The position numbers and the translations under genes were made by a program. Positions 48,941-57,602 of a DNA stretch of 64,000 bases are shown in pieces. Source of the DNA: DATBSK01 sp964501785. Its GTDB lineage: Bacteria; Actinomycetota; Acidimicrobiia; IMCC26256; PALSA-555. Location: NCBI GenBank assembly GCA_964501785.1, contig CAZCUD010000007.1:1-64000 (forward strand). The letters run 5' to 3'. Position 1 is the first letter of the stretch. Each line of letters starts with the position of its first letter. The notes under the pieces were generated by a model. The model worked only from the letters and a program-made list of their open reading frames with translations. It did no database searches and was not told the origin of the DNA.

Positions 48941-50152
48941 CTACTTCAGGCGCTCGACGATCATCGCCATGCCCTGACCACCGCCGACGCACATCGTCTC
49001 GAGCCCGAACCGGCCGTCCTTGTCGTCGAGCCCGTTGAGCAGCGTGGTCATGATGCGGGCGCCCGTCATGCCGAACGGGTGCCCGAGGGCGATCGAACCG
49101 CCGTGCACGTTGAGCTTGTCCCACGGCACGCCGAGCTCCTTCGCCGACGGGATCACCTGGGCGGCGAACGCCTCGTTGATCTCCACCAGGTCGAGGTCGT
49201 CGCTCGTCATGCCGGCCCGGGCCAGGGCTTGCTTGCTCGCCTCGATCGGGCCGAGACCCATGATCTCGGGGTCGAGCGCGGAGACTCCCGACGACACGAT
49301 GCGAGCGAGCGGGGTCACCCCGAGCTCCTCGGCCTTGGTGTCGCTCATCACGATCACCGCGGCCGCACCGTCGTTGAGCGGGCACGCGTTGCCGGCGGTG
49401 ATGGTGCCGTCGGGGCGGAACGCGGGCTTGAGCGTCGCCAGCTTCTCGACGGTCGTGTCGGGGCGCGGGCCGTCGTCCTTGGCGACCTGGGTGCCGTCGG
49501 GCAGCGTCACCGGCGTGATCTCGCGCTCGAAGAACCCGTTGTTCTGCGCCTCGACCGCGCGCTGCTGCGACAGCGCGGCGAACTCGTCCATCTCTTCGCG
49601 CTTCGTGCCGGTGTGCTCGGCGACGTTCTCGGCGGTCTCGCCCATGGCGATGTAGACGTCGGGCAGCCCGGACATCGGGGTCCAGTCACCCTGTCCGCCC
49701 TCGTGGCGCTTCGTCGTGCGCTCCTCGGCCTCGGCGAAGACCGGGTTGTGGGTGTCGGCGCCGCCGTCGGACATGCCCTTCATGAAGCGGCTGACCGTCT
49801 CGACGCCGCCGGCGACGAACACGTCGCCCTCGCCGGCCTTGATCGCGTGGGCCGCCATGCGGATCGTCTGGAGGGACGACGAGCAGTAGCGGTTGACCGT
49901 GACCCCGGGTGCCTGCGGGATCCCCGACAGGATCGCCACGATCCGCCCGACGTTGTAGCCGGACTCGCCGGCAGGCTGGCCGCAGCCCCAGATCACGTCC
50001 TCGACGAGCGCCGGGTCGAGCGCCGGCGTCTTCTCGAGCACCGACTTCACCACGAGCGCCGACAGGTCGTCGGGTCGGCACTCCACGAGCGAGCCCTTGT
50101 TGGCTCGTCCGATCGGGGTGCGGGCGGTCGCGACGATCACGGCTTCGGGCAC
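48941..50152 (-). CDS. Acetyl-CoA acetyltransferase/thiolase, FadA3-like
   Basis: A 403-residue thiolase with the active Cys in TVNRYCSSSLQTIRMAAH, His in GHPFGMTGARI and second Cys in METMCVGGGQG-like ETMCVGGGQGMAMIVER. The whole sequence follows mycobacterial FadA3/FadA2-type proteins (FEREITPVTLPDGT, NACPLNDGAAAVIVMSDTK). It performs general beta-oxidation or acetoacetyl-CoA thiolysis. The start GTG 50152 has AAGGAGAG 7 nt upstream; longer readings cross the palindromes in the promoter. Confidence 0.92.
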   Translation of the reverse strand: MPEAVIVATARTPIGRANKGSLVECRPDDLSALVVKSVLEKTPALDPALVEDVIWGCGQPAGESGYNVGRIVAILSGIPQAPGVTVNRYCSSSLQTIRMAAHAIKAGEGDVFVAGGVETVSRFMKGMSDGGADTHNPVFAEAEERTTKRHEGGQGDWTPMSGLPDVYIAMGETAENVAEHTGTKREEMDEFAALSQQRAVEAQNNGFFEREITPVTLPDGTQVAKDDGPRPDTTVEKLATLKPAFRPDGTITAGNACPLNDGAAAVIVMSDTKAEELGVTPLARIVSSGVSALDPEIMGLGPIEASKQALARAGMTSDDLDLVEINEAFAAQVIPSAKELGVPWDKLNVHGGSIALGHPFGMTGARIMTTLLNGLDDKDGRFGLETMCVGGGQGMAMIVERLK

Positions 50153-50169
50153 GGCAGCGCTCTCCTTGT

Positions 50170-50197
50170 TACCGACTGGTACGCCCATTTGTACCAG
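50170..50197. promoter_or_regulatory. Operator-like palindromes upstream of the thiolase
   Basis: Two overlapping inverted repeats: TACCGACTGGTA (50170-50181), and CTGGTAC (50176-50182) with GTACCAG (50191-50197) separated by 8 nt. They lie 18-45 bp upstream of the thiolase start, where a TetR-type repressor might bind. Confidence 0.45.
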
Positions 50198-50259
50198 CCG
50201 CGCGACGCAGGGTTCACCGGGCCGCACGCCCCCGAGGTGACCGTGGTATCGATGCCGGC

Positions 50260-52092
50260 GTGGGGACGTACCGGCCGATCGAGGACTACGGGATCATCGG
50301 CGACCTCCACACGGTCGCGCTGGTGGGGAAGGACGGGTCGATCGACTTCATGTCGTTCCCGACGTTCGACTCGCCGACGGTGTTCTGCGCGCTGCTCGAC
50401 GACGAGCGGGGCGGGCGGTTCAGCATCCGACCGGCCGTCGAGGGGGTCACGAACCGTCAGATGTACCTCCCCGACACCAACATCCTGATCACCCGCTTCC
50501 TGTCCGACGAGGGGCTCGGGGAGGTCGCCGACTTCATGCCCGTGGACGCGGCGGGGGCGACCGATCCGTCGGCGCGACGGCTCGTGCGTCGGGTGAAGAC
50601 CGTCCGCGGGGTCGTCCGCTACGACCTCCGCTTCGAGCCGCGGTTCGACTACGCCCGCGCCGAGCACACGATCGACGAGCGCGACGGCGAGCTCGTCTTC
50701 GCGTCGAAGGGGGACGACGGCACCGTCCTGCGGCTGCGCAGCGACGTCGCGGTGACCGTGACCGGCGACGGTGCCGCGACCGCCGGCTTCGAGCTCGGCG
50801 CGGGCGAGACGTGCGCGTTCGTGCTCGAGCAGGTGCTGCCGGGAGTCGAGAGCCCGTCGGCGCACCCCGACTACGCGGCGCGCGCCTTCGAGGAGACCGC
50901 CGACTACTGGCGCACCTGGGTGTCGCGCTCGCAGTACGCGGGTCGGTGGCGCGAGATGGTCGACCGCTCGGCGCTCGTCCTCAAGCTGCTCGTCTCGCAG
51001 ACCCACGGCTCGCTCGTGGCGGCCGCGACGTTCGGGCTGCCGGAGGGCATCGGCGGCGAGCGCAACTGGGACTACCGGTACACGTGGGTCCGGGACGCGT
51101 CGTTCACGCTCTACGCGCTGATCCGTCTCGGGTACACCGAGGAGGCCGGCGCCTTCATGGCCTGGATCCACGACCTGTGCATGGATCTCGGGACGGGGCG
51201 GCCGCTCCAGATCATGTACGGCTACGACGGGCGCAAGCTGCTGACCGAGGAGACGCTCCCGCACCTCGAGGGGTACCGGGGCTCGCGTCCCGTTCGGATC
51301 GGGAACGGCGCGTACGACCAGCTCCAGCTCGACATCTACGGCGAGCTGCTCGACGCGATCTACCTCTACAACAAGCACGGCGAGCCGATCTCCCACGACC
51401 TGTGGGGGAGCGTCTGGCAGCTCGTCGACTACGTCGTCGACCACTGGCACCTCCCCGACGAGGGCATCTGGGAGGTGCGGGGCGGCCAGCAAGAGTTCTT
51501 GTACTCGCGGCTGATGTGCTGGGTGGCCGTCGACCGCGGCATCCGGCTCGGCGACCGTCGTTCGTTCCCGTATCCCTTCGAGCGTTGGCGCGAGGCCCGA
51601 GACGCCATCTACTACGACATCTGGAACGGCTTCTGGGATGCACAGCGCCAGACGTTCGTCCAGGCCAAGGGGTCGACGGCCGTCGACGCGGCCAACCTGT
51701 TGATGCCGATGGTGAAGTTCGTCTCACCCACCGACCCGCGCTTCCTGAGCACGCTGCGCGTGATGGGCGAGGAGCTCGTCGACGACTCACTCGTGTTCCG
51801 CTACAAGGTCGGTGACGCGGCGAGCGACGGGCTGCTCGGCGACGAAGGCACGTTCAACATGTGCTCGTTCTGGTTCGCCGAGGCGCTCGCCCGGTCGGGT
51901 GACGTGCAGCGCGCCCGGCTCTTCTTCGAGAAGATGCTCGGCTACGCGAACCACCTGGGCCTGTACGCCGAGGAGCTCGGTCCGCGAGGCGAGCACCTCG
52001 GCAACTTCCCGCAGGCGTTCACCCATCTCGGGCTGATCAGCGCCGCCTACGCGATCGACCGCAAGCTGTCGGACGCGAGCTGGCTCGGCTGA
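50260..52092 (+). CDS. Glycoside hydrolase family 15 protein (glucoamylase/trehalase-like)
   Basis: A 610-residue GH15 protein. The N-terminal beta domain opens YRPIEDYGIIGDLHTVALVG, typical of actinobacterial trehalases such as MSMEG_4528; the (alpha/alpha)6 barrel has ERNWDYRYTWVRDASF and the catalytic Glu regions PDEGIWEVRG and ELGPRGEHLGNFPQAFTH. No signal peptide, so it acts in the cytoplasm, most likely on trehalose or alpha-glucan. The GTG start is 6 nt after ATCGAT (TATCGAT), a possible variant -10. Confidence 0.92.
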   Translation: MGTYRPIEDYGIIGDLHTVALVGKDGSIDFMSFPTFDSPTVFCALLDDERGGRFSIRPAVEGVTNRQMYLPDTNILITRFLSDEGLGEVADFMPVDAAGATDPSARRLVRRVKTVRGVVRYDLRFEPRFDYARAEHTIDERDGELVFASKGDDGTVLRLRSDVAVTVTGDGAATAGFELGAGETCAFVLEQVLPGVESPSAHPDYAARAFEETADYWRTWVSRSQYAGRWREMVDRSALVLKLLVSQTHGSLVAAATFGLPEGIGGERNWDYRYTWVRDASFTLYALIRLGYTEEAGAFMAWIHDLCMDLGTGRPLQIMYGYDGRKLLTEETLPHLEGYRGSRPVRIGNGAYDQLQLDIYGELLDAIYLYNKHGEPISHDLWGSVWQLVDYVVDHWHLPDEGIWEVRGGQQEFLYSRLMCWVAVDRGIRLGDRRSFPYPFERWREARDAIYYDIWNGFWDAQRQTFVQAKGSTAVDAANLLMPMVKFVSPTDPRFLSTLRVMGEELVDDSLVFRYKVGDAASDGLLGDEGTFNMCSFWFAEALARSGDVQRARLFFEKMLGYANHLGLYAEELGPRGEHLGNFPQAFTHLGLISAAYAIDRKLSDASWLG

Positions 52093-52117
52093 GGTCCGAC
52101 GCTCGAGCGCCGCTCCG

Positions 52118-53179
52118 TCACCGGTCGATCGACTCGGCAGCGGCGATGGCCTGTCGTTCGCGCTCGGCGCGCATCGCGCCCCTGAGGGCGATCCACACGA
52201 TCAGGATCACGACCAGGCCCACGGTGCCGCCGAGCTGCTCGTCGGCGAAGACGAACACCTGGGTGACGAAGATCGAGATCAGCAGGCCGCGGTCGAACCA
52301 CTGGTACGCGCGGAGCTTCTCGTGGCGTCGCAGCAGGAAGACCCCGACGAGCAGGCATGCGTTCGCGACCATCGACGAGATGAAGGCGGCCCACTCGGTG
52401 AACCCGGCGACGCCGGGGCCGTCGAGGACGAGCGAGACCACCGTGAGGATCACACCGAACGCGAGGAACGTGAAGAAGGCGTCGATGGTGACGGTGAACC
52501 ACCGGCGCTCGGTCACACGCTCGTACCAGGCGCGCATGCGGTCGGCTCCACGCGTGAACACGGATGGCGCGCGCGCCGGTTGTGCGGGGGCGTTGACGAG
52601 GAGGCGGCGCACCTCGTCGGCGTACTCGGAATCCGGCTTGGTCGCGTCGAACAGCGCGAGTGCTTCGCGGCGCTGCGGCTCCTCGAGCTGACCGAGGGCT
52701 GCCGACTTCACCGCCTCGAGCGCGTTCAGCACCCCCTCGTCGGCCGTGTAGTGCCGCCGTTGCAGTGCGCGGAACACCAGGTACATGGCGATGAACGTCA
52801 TGTAGATGAGCGCGAACGTGGGCTCGTAGAAGTAGTTGACGTCGCGGGTGATGAACTTCCCGAGCTCGTCGATGAACCAGCCGAACCCGGCGCCGCCGAG
52901 CACCGCGACGACCTTGCGCGTGAACGGTCCGAGGAACGAGATCGACATGACCACGGCGGAGGCGAGCATCAGTGCACCCCAGATGGCGTGCGAGATGTGC
53001 AGCGTCCCGTTCCCGAGCTGCGGATACCCGGTGATGATCAGGAACAGGCGGTTGGCCAGCACCGAGGCGACCGCGACGACGAGGAACGTGTCGCATCGTG
53101 CTCCCAGGTCGTAGGCCCGGACGGCGAAGCGAGGTCCGAGGTGGAGGTGGCGGTCGATCGCTGGCGTCGTGGCAGTCAT
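52118..53179 (-). CDS. Uncharacterised multi-pass membrane protein
   Basis: A 353-residue protein with about eight hydrophobic helices in two blocks (residues 30-140 and 225-330) separated by a cytoplasmic linker with ADEGVLNALEAVKSAALGQLEEPQRREALALF in parts. HISHAIWGALMLASAVVMS and GFGWFIDELGKF contain His, Glu and Asp within membrane segments. No family is recognised. It is convergent with GH15 and divergent from the peptide-binding protein. Confidence 0.6.
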   Translation of the reverse strand: MTATTPAIDRHLHLGPRFAVRAYDLGARCDTFLVVAVASVLANRLFLIITGYPQLGNGTLHISHAIWGALMLASAVVMSISFLGPFTRKVVAVLGGAGFGWFIDELGKFITRDVNYFYEPTFALIYMTFIAMYLVFRALQRRHYTADEGVLNALEAVKSAALGQLEEPQRREALALFDATKPDSEYADEVRRLLVNAPAQPARAPSVFTRGADRMRAWYERVTERRWFTVTIDAFFTFLAFGVILTVVSLVLDGPGVAGFTEWAAFISSMVANACLLVGVFLLRRHEKLRAYQWFDRGLLISIFVTQVFVFADEQLGGTVGLVVILIVWIALRGAMRAERERQAIAAAESIDR

Positions 53180-53254
53180 GGACGCCAGTGTCGCGCTGAC
53201 CTCGGACGACCTTCCCGCCTAGCATGCGGCGCGTCGTCGGTCGTGGGGGATGCC

Positions 53255-54880
53255 ATGTTCGACCGGAAGCAGCCGAGGTCGTCGCGGGGAAGGGCAGGCG
53301 CGATCGCGCTCGTGCTCGCGATCGGCGCGAGCGCCGTGGGTGCCGTCGCCGCACCGGGTGTCGCCGGAGCCGGCGGCGGGCGGGACCGCGGCTCGCTCAC
53401 GTTCGCGCTCGTCGGCGAGACCGCCGGGGGCTGGTGCCTCCCGCAGGCGCAGCTGGCATCGAACGGCATGCAGGTGTCGACCGCGGTCTACGACACGCTG
53501 ACCACGCAGAGCTCGAAGGGCGAGTACGTGCCGTACCTCGCCGAATCGATCACGCCGAACGAGACGTTCGACGAGTGGACGATCACGCTCCGTGAGGGCG
53601 TCTCGTTCCACGACGGCACGCCGGTCGACGCCGAGGCGGTGAAGCTCAACCTCGACTCGTACCGGGGCGCGAACCCGAGTCTGCCGGCGCGCCTGGGAGT
53701 GTTCACCTACGAGAACATCGACTCGGTGACGGTCACCGATCCGCTCACCGTCGTGGTGACCACCAAGACGCCCTGGCCCGCGCTCCCCGCGTACCTCTCG
53801 AGCCCGCGCGCCGGGATCTCGGCGCCCGCCCAGCTGAACGACCCCGACACCTGCGCCAGCAACCTCATCGGCAGCGGTCCGTTCCGGTTCGTCGAGTGGC
53901 GCCAGAACGAGTCGCTGACGGTGGAGCGCAACGACGACTACTGGCGCGAGGGCTTCCCCAAGGTCGACGAGATCACGTTCGTGCCCCAGCCGGAAGGTCA
54001 GGCGCGGCTCAACGGCCTCAAGGGCGGGACGTACGACCTCGTCCAGGAGGCGAGCGCGCTCAAGATCCTCGACCTCGAGGACATGGCCGACGCCGGAGAG
54101 GTCAAGGCGTTCGTCTCCGACAAGGGATCCGAGACCGCCTACCAGCTGCTCAACGTCTCGAAGCTGCCGTTCAGCGATCCGATCGCGCGCCAGGCGGTGG
54201 CCGCGGCCGGTGACAGCGAAGAGGTCAACGAGATCCGCAACGGCGGGCTCAACACCATCGCGAGCGGCCCGTTCCCGCCCGACAGCCCGGCGCACCTCGA
54301 CCGAATCCCGCGCACGCACGACCTGGAGCGCGCGCGAGAGCTCGCGAAGCAGTACGAGGAGGCGCACGGCCAACCGCTCGCGTTCGAGTACCTCGCGCTC
54401 GCGACGCCCGACACGGTGCAGATCGCGGAGCTGGTCAAGGAGCAGCAGGAGAAGGCCGGGATCGAGGTGACGATCCGGACCCTCGACCAGAGCGCGCTCA
54501 TCAACGAGGTGCTCGCGGGCGGCTTCCAGAGCGCCGGCTTCCTGAACCATCCCGGCGGTGACCCCGACACCCAGTACGCCTGGTGGCACAGCGGCTCGCC
54601 GGTCAACTTCGGCCGGATCGACGATCCCGAGATCGATCGACTGCTCGAGGAGGGCCGGGTCGAGACCGACCCCGAGGCGCGGGTCGAGATCTACAAGGAC
54701 CTGAACCGCCGGTTCCAGGAGACGCTGTACAACCTGTGGGCGTGGTACGCCGTCTGGGCGATCGGCTACCAGAACGACGTGGGCGGGGTGCAAGGCCCGC
54801 CGCTGCCCGATGGTGGCGGCAAGCCGTTCGCCTTGTTCAACGGCTACATCCCCGTCCTCGGACTGACGAAAGGCTCGTGA
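53255..54880 (+). CDS. Family 5 extracellular solute-binding protein, copy 1
   Basis: A 541-residue SBP_bac_5 protein (oligopeptide/nickel-type binding). After a signal peptide (to about residue 40, APGVAGAGGG) comes SLTFALVGETAGGWCLPQAQL, ITLREGVSFHDGTPVDAEAVKLNL and GSGPFRFVEWRQNESLTVERN in part, all typical. There is no lipobox Cys, unlike most such receptors. No permease or ATPase gene is nearby. TGA and the next ATG share one base. ATG 53255 was chosen because it begins the signal peptide. Confidence 0.9.
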   Translation: MFDRKQPRSSRGRAGAIALVLAIGASAVGAVAAPGVAGAGGGRDRGSLTFALVGETAGGWCLPQAQLASNGMQVSTAVYDTLTTQSSKGEYVPYLAESITPNETFDEWTITLREGVSFHDGTPVDAEAVKLNLDSYRGANPSLPARLGVFTYENIDSVTVTDPLTVVVTTKTPWPALPAYLSSPRAGISAPAQLNDPDTCASNLIGSGPFRFVEWRQNESLTVERNDDYWREGFPKVDEITFVPQPEGQARLNGLKGGTYDLVQEASALKILDLEDMADAGEVKAFVSDKGSETAYQLLNVSKLPFSDPIARQAVAAAGDSEEVNEIRNGGLNTIASGPFPPDSPAHLDRIPRTHDLERARELAKQYEEAHGQPLAFEYLALATPDTVQIAELVKEQQEKAGIEVTIRTLDQSALINEVLAGGFQSAGFLNHPGGDPDTQYAWWHSGSPVNFGRIDDPEIDRLLEEGRVETDPEARVEIYKDLNRRFQETLYNLWAWYAVWAIGYQNDVGGVQGPPLPDGGGKPFALFNGYIPVLGLTKGS

Positions 54881-56499
54881 TGCCGGCTCGTGTTCGTGTG
54901 CTCGCTGCGCTGCTCGGTTCGGCACTCGTCGCGTCGACCCTCGCAACCGTGGCCGCCGGCGCGGCGGCAGACACCGCCCGCGGCCAAGGAGGCGGCGGAG
55001 GTGACGGAGGCTCGCTCACCTTCGCGCTCGAGGCCGAGAACAGCGGCGGGTACTGCCTGCCCGACGCGACGCTCGCGGCATCGGGGATCCAGGTCGTCAC
55101 GGCCATCTACGACACGCTGACCGCGCTGAACGTCGACGGTGAGGTCGTCCCGTACCTCGCCGAGTCGTTCGAGCCGAACGCCGACTTCACCGAGTGGACG
55201 ATCACCTTGCGTGACGGCGTCACCTTCCACGACGGCACGCCGCTCGATGCCGCGGCGCTGAAGCTCAACATCGACACGTATCGGGGCGTCGACGGCGCTC
55301 CCGCGATCACGCCGCGACTCACCGTGTTCGTGTTCCAGGACATCGCCAGCACCGAGGTGACCGGCCCGCTCTCGGTCAAGGTCACGACGAAGCGGCCCTG
55401 GGTCGCGTTCCCCGCGTACTGGACGCAGCGCTACGGGATCGTGGCGCCGGCCCAGCTCGCCGACCGTCAGACCTGTGCGACGCAGCCGATCGGCACCGGA
55501 CCGTTCAAGTTCGTCGAGTGGCGCCAGAACGAGTCGCTGACGGTGGAGCGCAACGACGACTACTGGCGTGAGGGCTTCCCGAAGGTCGACGAGATCGTGT
55601 TCCGTCCGGTCCCGGAGGTCAGCACGCGGATCAACGGCTTGACGAGCGGCCAGTTCGACCTGATGACCACCTCGAGCTCGGGCGGTGTGATCGACCTCCA
55701 GGACCTGGCCGAGTCGGGCCAGATCGACGTGGTCGCGACCGACGAGGGCGCCGAGACCGCGTATCTCATGCTCAACTCGGGCAAGCCGCCGTTCGACGAG
55801 AAGATCGCCCGTCAGGCAGTGGCGTCGGCCGGCGATGCCCGCGAGGTCAACGAGATCCGCAACCGCGGGCTCAACACCATCGCGACCGGCCCCTTCCCGC
55901 CCGACAACGACGCCTTCCTCGAGGGGATCGCCCGGAAGCGCAACCTGAAGCAGGCTCGCCGCCTCAACGAGCAGTACGAACAGGAGCACGGCGAGCCGAT
56001 CGCGTTCGAGTACCTGACCAACCCCGAGCCCGAGACCCTCGCGATCGCGCAGCTCGTGAAGGAGCAGCAGGCCGAGGCGGGCATCGAGGTCACGATCCGC
56101 ACGGTCGACCAGCCGACGCTCGTCAACGAGGTGCTCGCGGGCAACTTCACCGGCGCGGGCTTCCGCAACCATCCCGGTGGTGACCCCGACACCCAGTACG
56201 TCTGGTGGCACAGCGGGTCGCCGGTGAACTTCGGTCGGATCGACGATCCCGAGATCGATCGGCTGCTCGACGCCGGCCGTAGCGAGCCCGACCAGGCGAA
56301 GCGCACCGAGATCTACCAGGACCTGAGCCGGCACTTCGCCGAGGAGCTGTACAACCTGTGGTCCTGGTACACGTACTGGGCGGTCGGCTATCAGACCGAC
56401 GTCAAGGGCGTGGCGGGGCCGCGCCTGCCGGACGGCGGCGGTCGTCCGTTCTCCCTCTTCGCGGGCGTGATCCCGGTGCTCTCCCTCGCGCGGAGCTAG
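54880..56499 (+). CDS. Family 5 extracellular solute-binding protein, copy 2
   Basis: A 539-residue paralogue of the preceding gene with the same order of features: signal peptide (residues 1-28), Gly-rich linker, SLTFALEAENSGGYCLPDAT, HDGTPLDAAALKLNI, EWRQNESLTVERNDDYW and a WHSGSPVNFGRIDDPEIDRL end. One stretch of about 85 bp (55510-55594) differs from copy 1 (53888-53972) at only a few positions although the genes as a whole have clearly diverged, suggesting gene conversion. It lacks a lipobox Cys. Confidence 0.9.
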   Translation: MPARVRVLAALLGSALVASTLATVAAGAAADTARGQGGGGGDGGSLTFALEAENSGGYCLPDATLAASGIQVVTAIYDTLTALNVDGEVVPYLAESFEPNADFTEWTITLRDGVTFHDGTPLDAAALKLNIDTYRGVDGAPAITPRLTVFVFQDIASTEVTGPLSVKVTTKRPWVAFPAYWTQRYGIVAPAQLADRQTCATQPIGTGPFKFVEWRQNESLTVERNDDYWREGFPKVDEIVFRPVPEVSTRINGLTSGQFDLMTTSSSGGVIDLQDLAESGQIDVVATDEGAETAYLMLNSGKPPFDEKIARQAVASAGDAREVNEIRNRGLNTIATGPFPPDNDAFLEGIARKRNLKQARRLNEQYEQEHGEPIAFEYLTNPEPETLAIAQLVKEQQAEAGIEVTIRTVDQPTLVNEVLAGNFTGAGFRNHPGGDPDTQYVWWHSGSPVNFGRIDDPEIDRLLDAGRSEPDQAKRTEIYQDLSRHFAEELYNLWSWYTYWAVGYQTDVKGVAGPRLPDGGGRPFSLFAGVIPVLSLARS

Positions 56500-56514
56500 C
56501 GGCGCGACGACTGC

Positions 56515-57372
56515 TCACGCGCGAGGCGAGACCAGCTCCTCGCTGACGGCCCAGAGGCGGCGAGCCGCTTCCTCGTCGCGCGCGACCGAGCTCGGCTGCT
56601 TCTCGCGAGAGCGGGCGAAGTACCGGCCCGACACGCCCTCGAGCTCCGGGGACGAGGCGAGGTGCACCGAGGTGCGCGCGGCCTTCTCGGGCGAGCTGGC
56701 GAGCGGGCGACCGAGCACCATCGCGACCTCGGCGAGCATCCCGCCGTCGCCGTCGCGTCCGAGTCGGCTCGCGACGAATCCCGGGTGCAGCGCGTTGGCG
56801 GTCACCTGGGTGGCATCGAGTCGTCGGGCCAGCTCTCGCGTGAAGTAGATGTTCGCGAGCTTGCTCTTGCCGTAGGCGCCGAAGGGTGCATAGGAACGCT
56901 CCGACATCAGGTCGTCGAAGTCGAGTCCCTTGCGCGCCGAACGGTGCGCGTCGGACGACACCACGACGATGCGCGCCGGCCCCGACGCGCGGAGCTGGTC
57001 GAGCAGCAGCGTCGTGAGCAGGAAGTGACCCAGGTGGTTGACGCCGAACGTCGTCTCGAACCCGTCGACGGTCTCGGTGCGGGTCCGCTGCACCAGGCCC
57101 GCGTTGTTGATCAGCACGTCGAGCCGGTCGTAGCGCCTGCCGACCTGATCCGCGAACTCCCGCACCGAGGCGAGGTCGGCGAGGTCGAGCCTCATGACGT
57201 CGACCCGGTCGTTGCCGGATCGGCTGCGGATCTCCTCGGCCGCCTCGCGCCCGCGCCGCTCGTCGCGAGAGGTGATGACCACGTGCGCGCCCTGCTCGGC
57301 AAGGCCCACGGCGGTCGCCTTGCCGAGTCCGGCGTTGCCGCCGGTGATGACGATCGTCGACTGCGGTCCCAT
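56515..57372 (-). CDS. Short-chain dehydrogenase, retinol-dehydrogenase-like
   Basis: A 285-residue SDR with VITGGNAGLGKATAVGLAEQGA, the NNAG motif in VLINNAGLVQRT, GVNHLGHFLLT and catalytic YGKSK, the form of the retinol dehydrogenase/WWOX subgroup. Likely oxidises an alcohol or reduces a ketone using NADP(H). It follows the P450-ferredoxin pair on the same strand after 38 bp, which include a perfect 13-bp palindrome, so it may be separately controlled. Confidence 0.88.
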   Translation of the reverse strand: MGPQSTIVITGGNAGLGKATAVGLAEQGAHVVITSRDERRGREAAEEIRSRSGNDRVDVMRLDLADLASVREFADQVGRRYDRLDVLINNAGLVQRTRTETVDGFETTFGVNHLGHFLLTTLLLDQLRASGPARIVVVSSDAHRSARKGLDFDDLMSERSYAPFGAYGKSKLANIYFTRELARRLDATQVTANALHPGFVASRLGRDGDGGMLAEVAMVLGRPLASSPEKAARTSVHLASSPELEGVSGRYFARSREKQPSSVARDEEAARRLWAVSEELVSPRA

Positions 57373-57375
57373 GAC

Positions 57376-57388
57376 GGTCAGTCTGACC
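57376..57388. promoter_or_regulatory. 13-bp palindrome upstream of the SDR
   Basis: GGTCAGTCTGACC, perfect 6-bp arms around a central T, 3 bp before the SDR start codon. Candidate operator or ribosome-access hairpin. Confidence 0.4.
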
Positions 57389-57410
57389 CGTCGCGCCCTC
57401 CGCCGGGCGA

Positions 57411-57602
57411 TCAGTCGGAGAGGCTGATCGCGCGCTCCGGGCAGTTGGCCTCGCCGGCGCGCGCCTGCTCCTCGAGGTCGGGCGGCACGTCCTCGACGAG
57501 GATCTCGCAGTGCCCCCGGTCGTCGGGCCCGAACACGTCGGGTGCGAGGGCGTAGCAGCGCCCGTGTCCGACGCACGCAGCCTGATCGACGCGCACCTTC
57601 AT
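57411..57602 (-). CDS. Ferredoxin, single-cluster (3Fe-4S type)
   Basis: A 63-residue ferredoxin with ACVGHGRCYALAPDVF and the late ANCPERAISL; the spacing C-xx-H-xx-C with a third Cys before Pro fits 3Fe-4S (or His-liganded 4Fe-4S) ferredoxins that serve P450s. It overlaps the upstream P450 gene by 4 nt (ATGA), making it that enzyme's likely electron donor. Ends in LSD. Confidence 0.93.
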   Translation of the reverse strand: MKVRVDQAACVGHGRCYALAPDVFGPDDRGHCEILVEDVPPDLEEQARAGEANCPERAISLSD

